Shown piece by piece: positions 8,601-16,553 of a DNA stretch of 64,000 bases. Position 1 is the stretch's first letter; each line of letters starts with the position of its first letter. A program made the translations under genes and the position numbers. Source of the stretch: Bin127 sp965203505 (GTDB lineage Bacteria; Chloroflexota; Dehalococcoidia; Lucifugimonadales; Lucifugimonadaceae); the NCBI GenBank assembly GCA_965203505.1, contig OZ241880.1:2232001-2296000 (forward strand), written 5' to 3'. The notes beneath the pieces are model-generated. The model had not been told where the DNA came from. It ran no database searches and saw only the letters and a program-made list of their open reading frames with translations.

Positions 8601-11005
8601 ATACCCAGACCTCAGGTCGGAGCAGCGGCGGCGGCGGAATGGGCAAAACCACCGCCGAGTTGCAGACTCCCACCGGCTACGTCGGCATCTACACCAACTG
8701 GAACGTGGACACCGACGGTGACAAGACTGCCGACGACCCTTGGGAATTTGGATCGGACAGCGAATACCCGACGCTGAAAGGCGTCGGTGGCGGAACACCG
8801 CCGGAAGAGACTCAGGGGGACCCCCAGCCGCCCGAAGAGACTGCGGAGACCCAGGGTACTTTCTCCGTCAGCGAGACCGCCAGCGCCGCCGAAGGGTCGG
8901 ACGCGACGCTCACCATCACCTTGAGCGAGTCCGCGCCTGCTGACGGCGTGGCGTTCACGGTGACAACTGGCTACGACGGCGCCGCCACCGCGACCGCCCT
9001 GGACGTGGGCAGCATTACCTCCCCTGTCACCGTTGCCCAAGGCGACACCACCTTGGCAATCACCATCCCCACCGTGGGCGACGACATGGATGAGGATGAC
9101 GAGACCTTCACCGTCGTCATCGCTGCCGTCACTGCCGGCTGGACGAAGGAAGGCGACGGCAAGGACACGGCCACCATCACCATCACCGACAACGATACCG
9201 CCGGGGTAACGGTGAATCCGACCGCGCTGACCATCGCCGAGGCAGGAACCGGAACCTACACCCTGGTCCTGGACAGCGCGCCGAGCAACCCGGTGACCAT
9301 CGAAGCCAGCAGCGCGGATGCAGGCGCGGTGAGCGTTGATCCAGAGACATACGTCATCTCACCGTCCGACTGGAGCGTTCCCCGGACCTTCACGGTGTCC
9401 GGCGTGGCCGACGCAGACGCGACTGACGAGAGCGTCATCATCAGCCACAGCGTGAACGGATACCAGGACACCAAGTACAACGGGGTGACGGTACCATCGC
9501 TCTCAGTGACGGTGGCGGACAACACGCCGGCGCCGGTGGAGCAGGAGCCGCCCGCGGGCGACCCGCCCCAACAGCAGCAGTCAGAGCCGCCGGCAGTGGA
9601 GCTGCCCAGCCCGGTGGTCAACCTGCAACTGACCGTCAAAGGGAAGAAGGTAATCGTAAGCTGGGAGGCCCCGGCGTCCGGCGGCGCGGTGAACAACTAC
9701 ATCGCGCACCTCAAACCGGCGGACGGCGGCGGCGGCAAAACCCATCGTCCCCAGGCCGGCAAGACGACCACCACCTTCCGCAATCTGGAACCCGGCGTGA
9801 CCTACAGGGTATGGGTGCGGGCCCAGAACGAGGCCGGCAAGGGCGAGCGAGTCCACGACAGCATAACCCTGCCCGATGGCATCATCCAAGGCGGTGAGGG
9901 CGATTCGTCCTCGGAGCAGCAACAGGCAGCCAGGACCTTCTCCGTCAGCGCGACGGCCAGTGCCGCCGAGGGCGGGAACGCCGCCCTGACCATCACCCTC
10001 AGCGAGGCCGCCCCAACCGGCGGCGTGGCGTTCACGGTGACAACTGGCTACGACGGCGCCGCCATAGCGACTTCCGATGACGTGGGTTCGATAACCTCCC
10101 CGGTCACCGTCGCCGAGGGCAATACGACCCTGAACATCACCATACCCACGGCCGATGACGCCGTGGACGAGGACGACGAGACCTTTACCGTGACCATAGC
10201 CGCCGCAACCGCCGGATGGGAGAAGGAGGGCGACGGCAAGGACACGGCAACCATCACCATCACCGACGACGACACCGCCGGGGTGACGGTGACCCCGACG
10301 ACGCTGAATATCAGTGAGGACGGCAGCGCGACCTACACCGTGGTCCTCGACTCCAAGCCCACTGCTGACGTGACCGTCACGGCCAGCAGCGGAGACGACG
10401 GCGCATTGAGCGTCGCCCCGGCGTCGAACACCTTCACGCCGTCGGACTGGAGCACCCCGCAGACCTTCACCGTCAGCGGCGCCGACGACGAGGACCGGGA
10501 CAACGAGAGCGTCGCCATCAGCAACGGCGCAACCAGCAGCGACGGCAAGTACGGCGGCATCTCGGTTGACGACGTGAGCGTGTCGGTGACGGACACCACC
10601 ACGCCGGAGCAGGAATCCGAAGAGCAGGACACGGGTCCACCCGTTCCCGGCCAGAAAGAGCCGTACAACGTGCAGATCACGCCGGGGGACGGCACGCTGA
10701 CCGTGACATGGAGCGTCTCGCCAAGAGAGGGAGTGTCCAACGACGAGATCAAGCACGCCCTGCGCTGGAGCCAGGAGCCAGGCGTCTGGGCCAACCCCGC
10801 CGGCCCCAACGCCGTGGGACCCAACGACGGCATCGCGGTGGAGAACGGGGTGTACACCTACACCATCACCGGCCTCCGGAACGGCGTCGCCACCGGGGTG
10901 TTCATCCGCTCCTTCACCGGCGGCGACTACAACGAGGACAGCCCCGAGTCCAGCGAGTGGGTCCGCATCAAGGGCGAGAACACCACCCCAGTGGCCGCCG
11001 AGTAG
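5678..11005 (+). CDS. Giant secreted GLUG/Calx-beta/FN3 surface protein C
   Basis: This 1775-aa protein begins with the cassette leader (M-A-N-K-R-D-H-D-S), then a hydrophobic signal segment ending near L-D-A-A-S-A-Q. Modules in order: a cadherin-like beta-sandwich domain (about 65-165); a Thr-Pro linker (about 167-210); an Asp-rich motif D-Y-D-A-D-D-D-G-L-I-E-V (about 236) followed by GLUG-type repeats with many G-G-L-x-G segments (to about 660); a second D-Y-D-T-D-D-D-G-L-I-E-V GLUG block (about 703-1045); Calx-beta-like domains (about 1060-1300); FN3 (about 1310-1400); more Calx-beta-like domains (about 1418-1640); and a terminal FN3 (about 1661-1775). The Asp-rich motifs suggest calcium binding. 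Function is probably adhesion or matrix formation; it is not an enzyme I recognise. The SD is AAGAGAGG, 11 nt before the ATG. The N-terminal ~120 residues are nearly identical to those of the genes at 14278 and 16554. Confidence 0.85.
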   Translation: MANKRDHDSLIPHSSVRGRAARLLAAALPRRLSTFPFLLAALLLGTILLLDAASAQTQDASSDASLSNLYISGSPFTESFDPARTEYAATVGQGQSQAYVRAQANHPEASATITGARAVPGGWFIVSLAPRPANIAVLVTAEDGTTTRTYTIGIDGQLPASAPDEPTATPTPTPTPTPTPTPTPTPTPTPTPTPTPTPTPTPTPTPAPAPVEQEPPADKPPQQQQQDADCPVPAGGDYDADDDGLIEVCNLAQLNAIRWDANGDGYAGYGWTTAFPDPTFWFRGCPSSGCNGYELTADLDFDTNGNGEADAGDTYWNGGKGWTPINYGIGNPIVFEGNGNTISNLFINVGRGENTGLFGTINGAIIRNLGLLSVDASGQGAAGGLAAINRGEIHASYVHGSVSGQRNVGGLAASNHGKIIGSHTTGTVSGGRSVGGLVGRSTGLIQDSYSTADVSITEATKPSGRKSLGANVMETVHGDWVGAFGGLVGEGVGTIRGSYAAGDVTASEAFVVGGLAGFIMQDGDVFASYAAGDVAGAVYVGGLVGRNGGGPITASYALGSVSGVDYVAGLVGKHPLVYPEDNHHRCSSCAIHSSGITDSYWNLQAEGQTATHTLHRDTFATSPPGADRTTAELQTPTDYTGIYANWNDLSDGKGSSDLWDFGTSSQYPVLKNVGPGVAEQRAQLPKPSTHPVRRESPTGPGTDYDTDDDGLIEVSNLDQLNAIRLDREGDGYGCCYYNSFRQSPYRGDPNVPNPKRWDTPAAFPDPMAGMGCPRSGCIGYELVTDLDFDTNGNGKADAGDAYYDGHPHSGWNYDNGWRPIWPFSGVFDGNGHTIRNLYISSPKYENGPVRAGLFNEITFMGVVRNLALENVSVSGGGYPVGGLAGSNSGRISGVYVTGTVSGGLDVGGLVGRNDGSITAAYSTASVTGSGNNTGGLVGHNWGGITASYATGAVTGSGNNVGGLTGSGGATNSYWDTQTSGRSSGGGGMGKTTAELQTPTGYVGIYTNWNVDTDGDKTADDPWEFGSDSEYPTLKGVGGGTPPEETQGDPQPPEETAETQGTFSVSETASAAEGSDATLTITLSESAPADGVAFTVTTGYDGAATATALDVGSITSPVTVAQGDTTLAITIPTVGDDMDEDDETFTVVIAAVTAGWTKEGDGKDTATITITDNDTAGVTVNPTALTIAEAGTGTYTLVLDSAPSNPVTIEASSADAGAVSVDPETYVISPSDWSVPRTFTVSGVADADATDESVIISHSVNGYQDTKYNGVTVPSLSVTVADNTPAPVEQEPPAGDPPQQQQSEPPAVELPSPVVNLQLTVKGKKVIVSWEAPASGGAVNNYIAHLKPADGGGGKTHRPQAGKTTTTFRNLEPGVTYRVWVRAQNEAGKGERVHDSITLPDGIIQGGEGDSSSEQQQAARTFSVSATASAAEGGNAALTITLSEAAPTGGVAFTVTTGYDGAAIATSDDVGSITSPVTVAEGNTTLNITIPTADDAVDEDDETFTVTIAAATAGWEKEGDGKDTATITITDDDTAGVTVTPTTLNISEDGSATYTVVLDSKPTADVTVTASSGDDGALSVAPASNTFTPSDWSTPQTFTVSGADDEDRDNESVAISNGATSSDGKYGGISVDDVSVSVTDTTTPEQESEEQDTGPPVPGQKEPYNVQITPGDGTLTVTWSVSPREGVSNDEIKHALRWSQEPGVWANPAGPNAVGPNDGIAVENGVYTYTITGLRNGVATGVFIRSFTGGDYNEDSPESSEWVRIKGENTTPVAAE
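6178..6300 (+). repeat. Thr-Pro-coding degenerate hexamer tract
   Basis: About 120 bp of degenerate ACNCCN hexamers encode an uninterrupted (T-P)n linker. Similar tracts occur at about 14763-14905, 16054-16135 and 17056-17100. Synonymous variation between units makes simple slippage less likely than in a perfect repeat, but recombination between tracts is plausible. Confidence 0.75.
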
Positions 11006-11068
11006 CCGGGAATAGCCCCCGACGCGTCGGCTCGTCCATGCGGCCTGCGGAGGCCCGTCCTTCGGGGC

Positions 11069-11425
11069 CGCCGGATTCGGCGTCCATTGGGGCAATTTGC
11101 CCTTTCCTGCCGAATATCACCTGGGTTCATCAAACTTCGTCCTTGATATCACGGCCATATCATTCGCGGGTGGTATCCTATCCGCTGGTTGTACCCGGTT
11201 GACCGGAGGGAGGCACATGGTTTTCGAACAGCCCGGCCTGGGCAGGCGGCGCTTTCGCGCTCATTCCTCCCCGACTCTGCAACCTGAACAAGAGAGGTTC
11301 AAGGCAGCAATGGACAACAATAGGGACTACGACAGCCTGAGACCGCATTCCTCAGTGCCCGGCTATGCCGCGCGCCGCGTCGTTGGCGCGTGTAGCACGC
11401 ATGTTCGAAATGGGGGGGGGGGGTA
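11069..11425 (+). repeat. Leader cassette copy 4 (G12 tract, TAATG coupling)
   Basis: Starts at CGCCG-gatt-CGGCG (11069-11082) and matches copy 1 more closely than the others (GTACCCGG hairpin variant, ATG preceded by GGAGGGAGGCAC). A 1-nt insertion (CAAGGCAGCAATGG) puts the upstream ATG at 11217 in frame with the leader ATG at 11310. The tract is G12 (11412-11423). Confidence 0.85.
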
Positions 11426-11426
11426 A
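11217..11426 (+). CDS. Leader peptide overlapping surface gene D start (TAATG)
   Basis: A 69-residue open frame begins at an ATG 3 nt after GGAGGGAGG, an unusually strong ribosome site. It runs through the conserved leader (M-D-N-N-R-D-Y-D-S-L-R-P-H-S-S) into the G12 tract (V-R-N-G-G-G-G). Its TAA shares an A with the ATG of the next gene, a classic coupling geometry. In other copies the upstream frame is not conserved, so only the second half (from 11310) is credible as a conserved peptide. It could be a true leader peptide or the out-of-phase N-terminus of a phase-variable gene. Confidence 0.4.
   Translation: MVFEQPGLGRRRFRAHSSPTLQPEQERFKAAMDNNRDYDSLRPHSSVPGYAARRVVGACSTHVRNGGGG
11412..11423 (+). 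repeat. Poly-G tract (G12) before start codon
   Basis: Twelve Gs end 2 nt before the ATG at 11426. At this length the leader frame terminates at TAATG. One G more or two fewer would fuse the leader to the signal peptide in frame. Confidence 0.8.
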
Positions 11427-13852
11427 TGCGCCCCTCCACGTCCTCCCGGCCCGCTGATCCTGCGCGCCGGGTTCTCCGCTTACCAGCGCTCCTCTTAACC
11501 GCCGCTCTGGTCGCCTTGGCGGTCCTCTTTGCGCCCGGAGCACAGCCGTCCCAGGCCCAGAACAACCCGACGGTGTCGCTCCAGGCCGTTCTGAACCCGG
11601 TGCCCGAGGGCTCGCCGGCGGAACTCAGGATCATGCTGTCGGCGGCGTTGACCACCGACGTAGCCCTCTCGGTGACGGCGACCGCGGTCACGGCCGAGCC
11701 CGGCGACGTCGCGGTGGGCACGTTCACCGTCACAATCCCCGCCGGCCTCACCACCGTCACACTTCCCTTCACCACGACCACCGACCTCGACACCGCCGAC
11801 GAGACGTTCACCGTGACGCTTGGCTCGCTGCCCTCCGGGGTGACGGCCGGCGCGACGACCTCGCTGACGTTCACCATCACGGACGACGGCGGCATCCCCT
11901 GGTCCGCCACGCTGACGGTGCGGGACCTGACCAGTGGCGGGTCTACTTCACGGGGCTGCACTGACAGCGCCGTCGCACACTCCAAGAAGTGCTCGACGGG
12001 GACGGGGACGCTTAGCGACCACGACTTCACCCTGAACGGCAACGACTTCACGGTCGTCACACTACGCGAGGACCACGCCAATTCGCGAATCGAGTTTGGG
12101 ATTTCCGGGGCGGACGGTCGCGATTTTCTCAGAAATTACATCCTGACCATCGGTGCGCAGCAATACCGGATGTCCGATGCCACGACGTCGACCACCGACT
12201 ATCTCTGGACCATCTCGACGACGAGCTGGACGGTCGGCCAGACGCTGTCGGTGAGCTTGCGGCAGGTTCCAGCCGTTTGGAGAGGCAGCCTGAACGTGCA
12301 GGCCTTCACCGGCGTCCTGGGCTGCGAAGAAGGCAGCGGCACTCAGGGCTGCGGCAGCACGTCGGTGCTTAGCGACGACGATTTCACCCTCTCAGGAACA
12401 ACGTTCGAGGTCAACCAGATCTTCCTTCAGGTCGACAGTAGCTTTCGATCCACGGGTGTGCTGGATGTGTATTTCGATCCGACCGCCACCGCAGCCCTGA
12501 AGCAGCACGTCCTGGTCGTGGGTAGCCGAACCTCTGCCACTGACGCCACCTTCAAGTCAGTCAGACTGCCCTTGTCCAGCGCCACCGTCACGGAGGTGAC
12601 GGGCCCCCGATCACTGCTGTCATGGCGCGACACCGGCATCCACTGGGCTTCAGCGGCTGACTACACGCTCACCCTGGAGAGTGTGCCCACGATCAGCTTC
12701 TCCGAAACGTCCTACTCGGTGGACGAGGGCGACGGCCCCGGCCACATCGCTCTGAGTACGGAACCGCACCGAGCCGTTCTCACGACCAAGACGATCACGC
12801 TGAACATCAGCCCGGCGATGCAGCAGGACAGCTACATCTTTTTCGACCACAATCAACCGGATTGGTACGACGGCGGCACCGACGCAGACCGCTCCTGGGC
12901 GGAAACCCGCTGCAGCACCGCCGGGATCACGCACTGGGCAACGGCGACGATTGACTACTGGATGACCAATGCCTACGCCCGCCAGATTGCCCTGCCCGCA
13001 GGTGCCACGTCGGTCAGCTTCGACATAAAGATCATCGCCGACACGGAACACGAGGAAAATGAACAGTTCCCGATCTGCCTCGAGCAAGTTCGCCTTTCTA
13101 CGGGACCAGACGACGACTGCCCGGATCGAGTCGGGATGGTCTGCTCGGTGGACTCCACCCACTACACGATCAGCACCCCGCGCGTCCTGTTCACCATCAC
13201 CGACGACGATCCGGAATTCCAGTCGTCGGATAAGCCGCAGAAGCAGATCGCCGAATACGAGCCGGGCATGGTCTACGACCTGTCGGCGACGACGACCCCG
13301 ACCACGGCGACGGTCAACTGGAGCGCCCCGCAGCGCGGCGGCGAGGCGACTGGCTACATCGCCCACATCAGGCCGGTCGGCGAGGGCAAGGGCAAGATCA
13401 CCAAACGGCCGGACGCGCCCAAGACGCACACGACGTTCAAAAACCTCACGCCCGGCGCGACCTACAAGGTCTGGGTACGAGCCCAGAACGACGCCGGCAA
13501 GGGACTCAGACGCCACATCACGATCACGCTGCCGACTGAGGAGCCGGCACCCACGCCGACACCTGAGCCGACACCCACACCTACACCTGAGCCGCAACAG
13601 CCGCCGCAGAATCCCGATCCACCCGATCCCGAAACGCAAAAGCAGGAGCCCGTCGAACAGCCGCCGCAGAACCCCGAGCCGGAGCCGGAACAGGCGGAAC
13701 CCGAACAGCAGCAGCAGCCGGTCGTCACCTGCGACGGCACGCTCACGCTCCAGGACGTGATCCAGTCCAACACCGACGCAGCCTCCGGCGCGATCACCCT
13801 CGAGCAGCGGCTAGCGATCATCGATTGCTGGAACAAGCAGCGCGGCCGCTGA
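11426..13852 (+). CDS. Secreted multidomain surface protein D
   Basis: 808 aa with a signal peptide (L-L-T-A-A-L-V-A-L-A-V-L-F-A-P-G, cleavage about residue 36). Modules: a Calx-beta-like domain (about 40-155); two domains of the W-S-A-T-L-T-V type (about 158-285 and 286-420, each with a Cys pair); another Calx-beta-like domain starting S-F-S-E-T-S-Y-S-V-D-E-G (about 422-590); FN3 (about 600-700); a short Thr-Pro/Pro-Gln linker; and the C-terminal Cys-Cys domain (C-D-G-T-L-T-L-Q-D to D-C-W-N-K-Q-R-G-R). From the FN3 domain onwards it is nearly identical to surface protein A, while the N-terminal half differs, so the two genes share an exchangeable 3' half. Expected to be exported and surface-attached; ligand unknown. 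Confidence 0.8.
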   Translation: MRPSTSSRPADPARRVLRLPALLLTAALVALAVLFAPGAQPSQAQNNPTVSLQAVLNPVPEGSPAELRIMLSAALTTDVALSVTATAVTAEPGDVAVGTFTVTIPAGLTTVTLPFTTTTDLDTADETFTVTLGSLPSGVTAGATTSLTFTITDDGGIPWSATLTVRDLTSGGSTSRGCTDSAVAHSKKCSTGTGTLSDHDFTLNGNDFTVVTLREDHANSRIEFGISGADGRDFLRNYILTIGAQQYRMSDATTSTTDYLWTISTTSWTVGQTLSVSLRQVPAVWRGSLNVQAFTGVLGCEEGSGTQGCGSTSVLSDDDFTLSGTTFEVNQIFLQVDSSFRSTGVLDVYFDPTATAALKQHVLVVGSRTSATDATFKSVRLPLSSATVTEVTGPRSLLSWRDTGIHWASAADYTLTLESVPTISFSETSYSVDEGDGPGHIALSTEPHRAVLTTKTITLNISPAMQQDSYIFFDHNQPDWYDGGTDADRSWAETRCSTAGITHWATATIDYWMTNAYARQIALPAGATSVSFDIKIIADTEHEENEQFPICLEQVRLSTGPDDDCPDRVGMVCSVDSTHYTISTPRVLFTITDDDPEFQSSDKPQKQIAEYEPGMVYDLSATTTPTTATVNWSAPQRGGEATGYIAHIRPVGEGKGKITKRPDAPKTHTTFKNLTPGATYKVWVRAQNDAGKGLRRHITITLPTEEPAPTPTPEPTPTPTPEPQQPPQNPDPPDPETQKQEPVEQPPQNPEPEPEQAEPEQQQQPVVTCDGTLTLQDVIQSNTDAASGAITLEQRLAIIDCWNKQRGR

Positions 13853-14030
13853 CGCATGAAACGTCCGATTACGACACGAACAATGACACAGCACAATTGC
13901 CTGTTCCGCTCCTTCACCGGCGGCAACTAAATGGAGGACAGCCCCGCATCCAGCCGGTGGGTGCGGGTCAAGGGCGACCACACCACCCCAGGGCCGCCGA
14001 GTAGCCGGGAATAACCCCCGGCGCGTCGGC
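13853..14030 (+). pseudogene. Degenerate alternative 3' end downstream of gene D
   Basis: The sequence after the stop repeats that after gene A: GCATGAAACGTC, then a decayed FN3 C-terminus with R-S-F-T-G-G-N-stop and a frameshifted W-V-R-V-K-G stretch before the GCCGCCGAGTAGCCGGGAAT tail. Its presence after both genes shows that gene end plus relic were copied as one block. Confidence 0.7.
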
Positions 14031-14069
14031 TCGTTCATTCGGGGCCTGCGGAGGCCCGTCCTCCCGGGC

Positions 14070-14277
14070 CGCCGGATTCGGCGTCTTTCGGAGCAATTTG
14101 CCCTTTCCGGCCAAATATCATCTGGGTTCATCAAACTACGCCCTTAATATCACGGCCATATCATACACGGGTGATACGTTGTTTGTTGGGTTTACCCAGT
14201 TTATGGGAGGGGAACGCTTGCTTTCGCGCTCATTCCTCCCCGACTCTGCAACCTGAACAAGAGAGGTTCAAGCAGCA
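14070..14277 (+). repeat. Leader cassette copy 5 (no poly-G; leader fused to gene)
   Basis: Boundary motif at 14070-14083, conserved hairpins, TTG in place of the upstream ATG, and AAGAGAGG before the leader ATG at 14278. Like copy 3 it lacks the G tract and its leader is in frame with the downstream signal peptide. Confidence 0.85.
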
Positions 14278-16494
14278 ATGGCCAACAAGAGGGACCACGA
14301 CAGCCTGAGACCCCATTCCTCCGTGCGCGGAAGGGCCGCGCGCCTCCTCGCCGCGGCCCTTCCACGACGCCGCTCGACCTTCCCCTTCCTCCTCGCCGCG
14401 CTGCTGCTAGGCACCATACTTTTGCTGGACGCAGCGTCGGCGCAGACGCAGGACGCATCGTCCGACGCCAGCCTGAGCAACCTGTACATTTCCGGCTCTC
14501 CCTTCACCGAGTCCTTCGACCCGGCACGCACCGAGTACGCCGCCACCGTGGGACAGGGCCAGTCCCAAGCCTACGTGCGGGCGCAGGTGAACCGCCCGGA
14601 GGCGAGCGCGGCCATCACCGGCGCGCGGGCCGTTCCCGGCGGCTGGTTCATCGTGTCGCTCGCTCCCCGGCCCGCGAACATCGCGGTGGTCGTTACGGCG
14701 GAGGACGGCACCACGACGCGAACCTACACCATAGGCATCGACGGCCAGCTGCCGGCACCGGCGCCCACGCCTACGCTTACTCCTACACCGACGCCTACTC
14801 CTACATCCACACCGACGGCGACGGCAACGCCTAGCCCCACGCCTACGCCGACCGCTACGCCTACCCCCACACCAACGCCTACACCGACACCAACTCCCAC
14901 GCCGGCCCCGGAGCCGGTGCCGGTGGAGCAAGAGCCGCCGGCGGACAGCCAGCCCCAACAGCAGCAGCAGGAAGGCAAGGGAAGTTTGCAGTTTTTAGTC
15001 AAAGAGGTGAGACCGAATGACGGCACTTTCAGAAACTTCCTGATTCCCGGGGACAGCCACACCCTGTCGGAAGGGGCAAAGGGCGTGTACTGGGTGAAGT
15101 TGGTCGGACGAAAGCCCAGCGCGGAAGTGGATGTGCACATCGTCAGCAGTCAAACGCAGAAGGTAAAGCTGAACCAGGGGGTACTCCGCAACGGAGCGCT
15201 CTGGTTCACTCCCATTTCCCCGAGTGAGTGGGCGGCGCAGACGGCTATGGTGGAGTACTTTGCCCGCCGCGACTACGATTCCGTCAACGAGACGGCAACC
15301 CTTACGCACACCACATCCAGCGAAGATCCATACTACGACGGCCTGACAGGAACTTTCACGGTCAATGTAGCCGACGCAACGCAGAATTGCGACGCGCCCG
15401 CCGCGCCGAACTTATCCGTGGCTGTGTATCCGGAGTGGGACAAGGCTAATCTTTATGTGGACCCGAAGACCATCCCCGCCTGCAGGAACGGCGCCCGAAT
15501 AGTCAGTGGCGACTACAGAATCAGCAAGCACGACGGCGGCTGGGAGATCGGGTCTATGGGGGGCGTCAGGGATGGTAATCTGGGCGGGCTTACGAACTTA
15601 ATTGTGCCTCGGGGCTACACCTACAGGGTGCAGACCCGCGGCGTTACTGCCGGGAGCGGGTCTACGCTTTGGTCGCCCGTGTCGTCAATCACTATCCCTT
15701 CCGGCTCCCTATCGAGCAACGCCGACCTGCTGGACTTAAAGATGTGGGCGGGCGAAGAAGAAGTGGCGCTGAACTTCGCCGCGGATGTAACCGAGTACGC
15801 CGTGAATGTGCCCGGCTCCGTGTCAAGCGTGCTGTTCCAAGTCGCCGTCGCCGACTCTTCCGCCGGCCTTACGGTTAATGGAACCACGCCAAGCACCAAC
15901 GCCTACGGCTCCACAACCGTAACGCTGGATGTGGGCAGCAACAGCATTCCCATCGTCGTCACGGCGGTGGACGGCGTCACCACGCAAACCTACACCGTCA
16001 CGGTGGTTCGCGCCCAAGAGTCGGAAAGCCAGCTGCGGCAGCCCCAACCGACGCATACTCCAACGCCTACTTCTACACCGACGCCTACTCCAACGCCCAC
16101 GCCTACTCCTACACCGACGCCTATTCCAACGTCGGCCCCGGTGCCGGTGGTGCAGGAGGCGCCCGCGGACGACCCGCCCCAACAGCAGCTACAAGAGCAA
16201 GAGCCGGCAGTGGAGCTGCCCGGCCCGGTGATCAACCTGCAACTTGAGGCGAAAGGAAAGAAGGTAACCGTCAGCTGGGAGGCTCCGACCAGCGGCGACG
16301 CGCCCACGCGCTACATCGCGCACCTGAAGCCGGCGGACGGCGGCACAGGCAAAACCCATCGTCCCCAGGCAGGCAAGACGACCACCACCTTCCGCAACCT
16401 GGAACCCGGCGTGACCTACAAGGTCTGGGTGCGGGCCCAGAACGATGCAGGCAAGGGCGAGCGCCTCCACGCCAGCATCACCCTACCGGAATAA
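14278..16494 (+). CDS. Secreted cadherin-like/FN3 surface protein E
   Basis: 738 aa. The N-terminus is the cassette leader (M-A-N-K-R-D-H-D-S-L-R-P-H-S-S-V-R-G) plus a hydrophobic segment ending L-D-A-A-S-A-Q. Then come a cadherin-like beta-sandwich domain (about 65-160, almost identical to that of genes C and the next gene) and a Thr-Pro linker (about 162-210). A unique central region with two Cys follows (about 235-475), then a second cadherin-like domain (about 480-580), another Thr-Pro linker, and a C-terminal FN3 (about 640-738) shared with the genes at 22895 and 48842. The next surface gene follows within about 60 bp without a leader cassette, so the two are likely co-transcribed. Probable role in surface adhesion; no catalytic motif seen. 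Confidence 0.8.
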   Translation: MANKRDHDSLRPHSSVRGRAARLLAAALPRRRSTFPFLLAALLLGTILLLDAASAQTQDASSDASLSNLYISGSPFTESFDPARTEYAATVGQGQSQAYVRAQVNRPEASAAITGARAVPGGWFIVSLAPRPANIAVVVTAEDGTTTRTYTIGIDGQLPAPAPTPTLTPTPTPTPTSTPTATATPSPTPTPTATPTPTPTPTPTPTPTPAPEPVPVEQEPPADSQPQQQQQEGKGSLQFLVKEVRPNDGTFRNFLIPGDSHTLSEGAKGVYWVKLVGRKPSAEVDVHIVSSQTQKVKLNQGVLRNGALWFTPISPSEWAAQTAMVEYFARRDYDSVNETATLTHTTSSEDPYYDGLTGTFTVNVADATQNCDAPAAPNLSVAVYPEWDKANLYVDPKTIPACRNGARIVSGDYRISKHDGGWEIGSMGGVRDGNLGGLTNLIVPRGYTYRVQTRGVTAGSGSTLWSPVSSITIPSGSLSSNADLLDLKMWAGEEEVALNFAADVTEYAVNVPGSVSSVLFQVAVADSSAGLTVNGTTPSTNAYGSTTVTLDVGSNSIPIVVTAVDGVTTQTYTVTVVRAQESESQLRQPQPTHTPTPTSTPTPTPTPTPTPTPTPIPTSAPVPVVQEAPADDPPQQQLQEQEPAVELPGPVINLQLEAKGKKVTVSWEAPTSGDAPTRYIAHLKPADGGTGKTHRPQAGKTTTTFRNLEPGVTYKVWVRAQNDAGKGERLHASITLPE

Positions 16495-16553
16495 GCCGCA
16501 TCGCCATGGTCGCAGAAAAGGCGGTACTCGACCCTAGAGGAGCCAACCTAAAC

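Noticed and set aside
16506..16553. ATG at 16506 as start of the giant protein gene
   Set aside because: It lies in a shared 3' tail also found after the gene at 48842, where it does not start a gene, and has no ribosome site.
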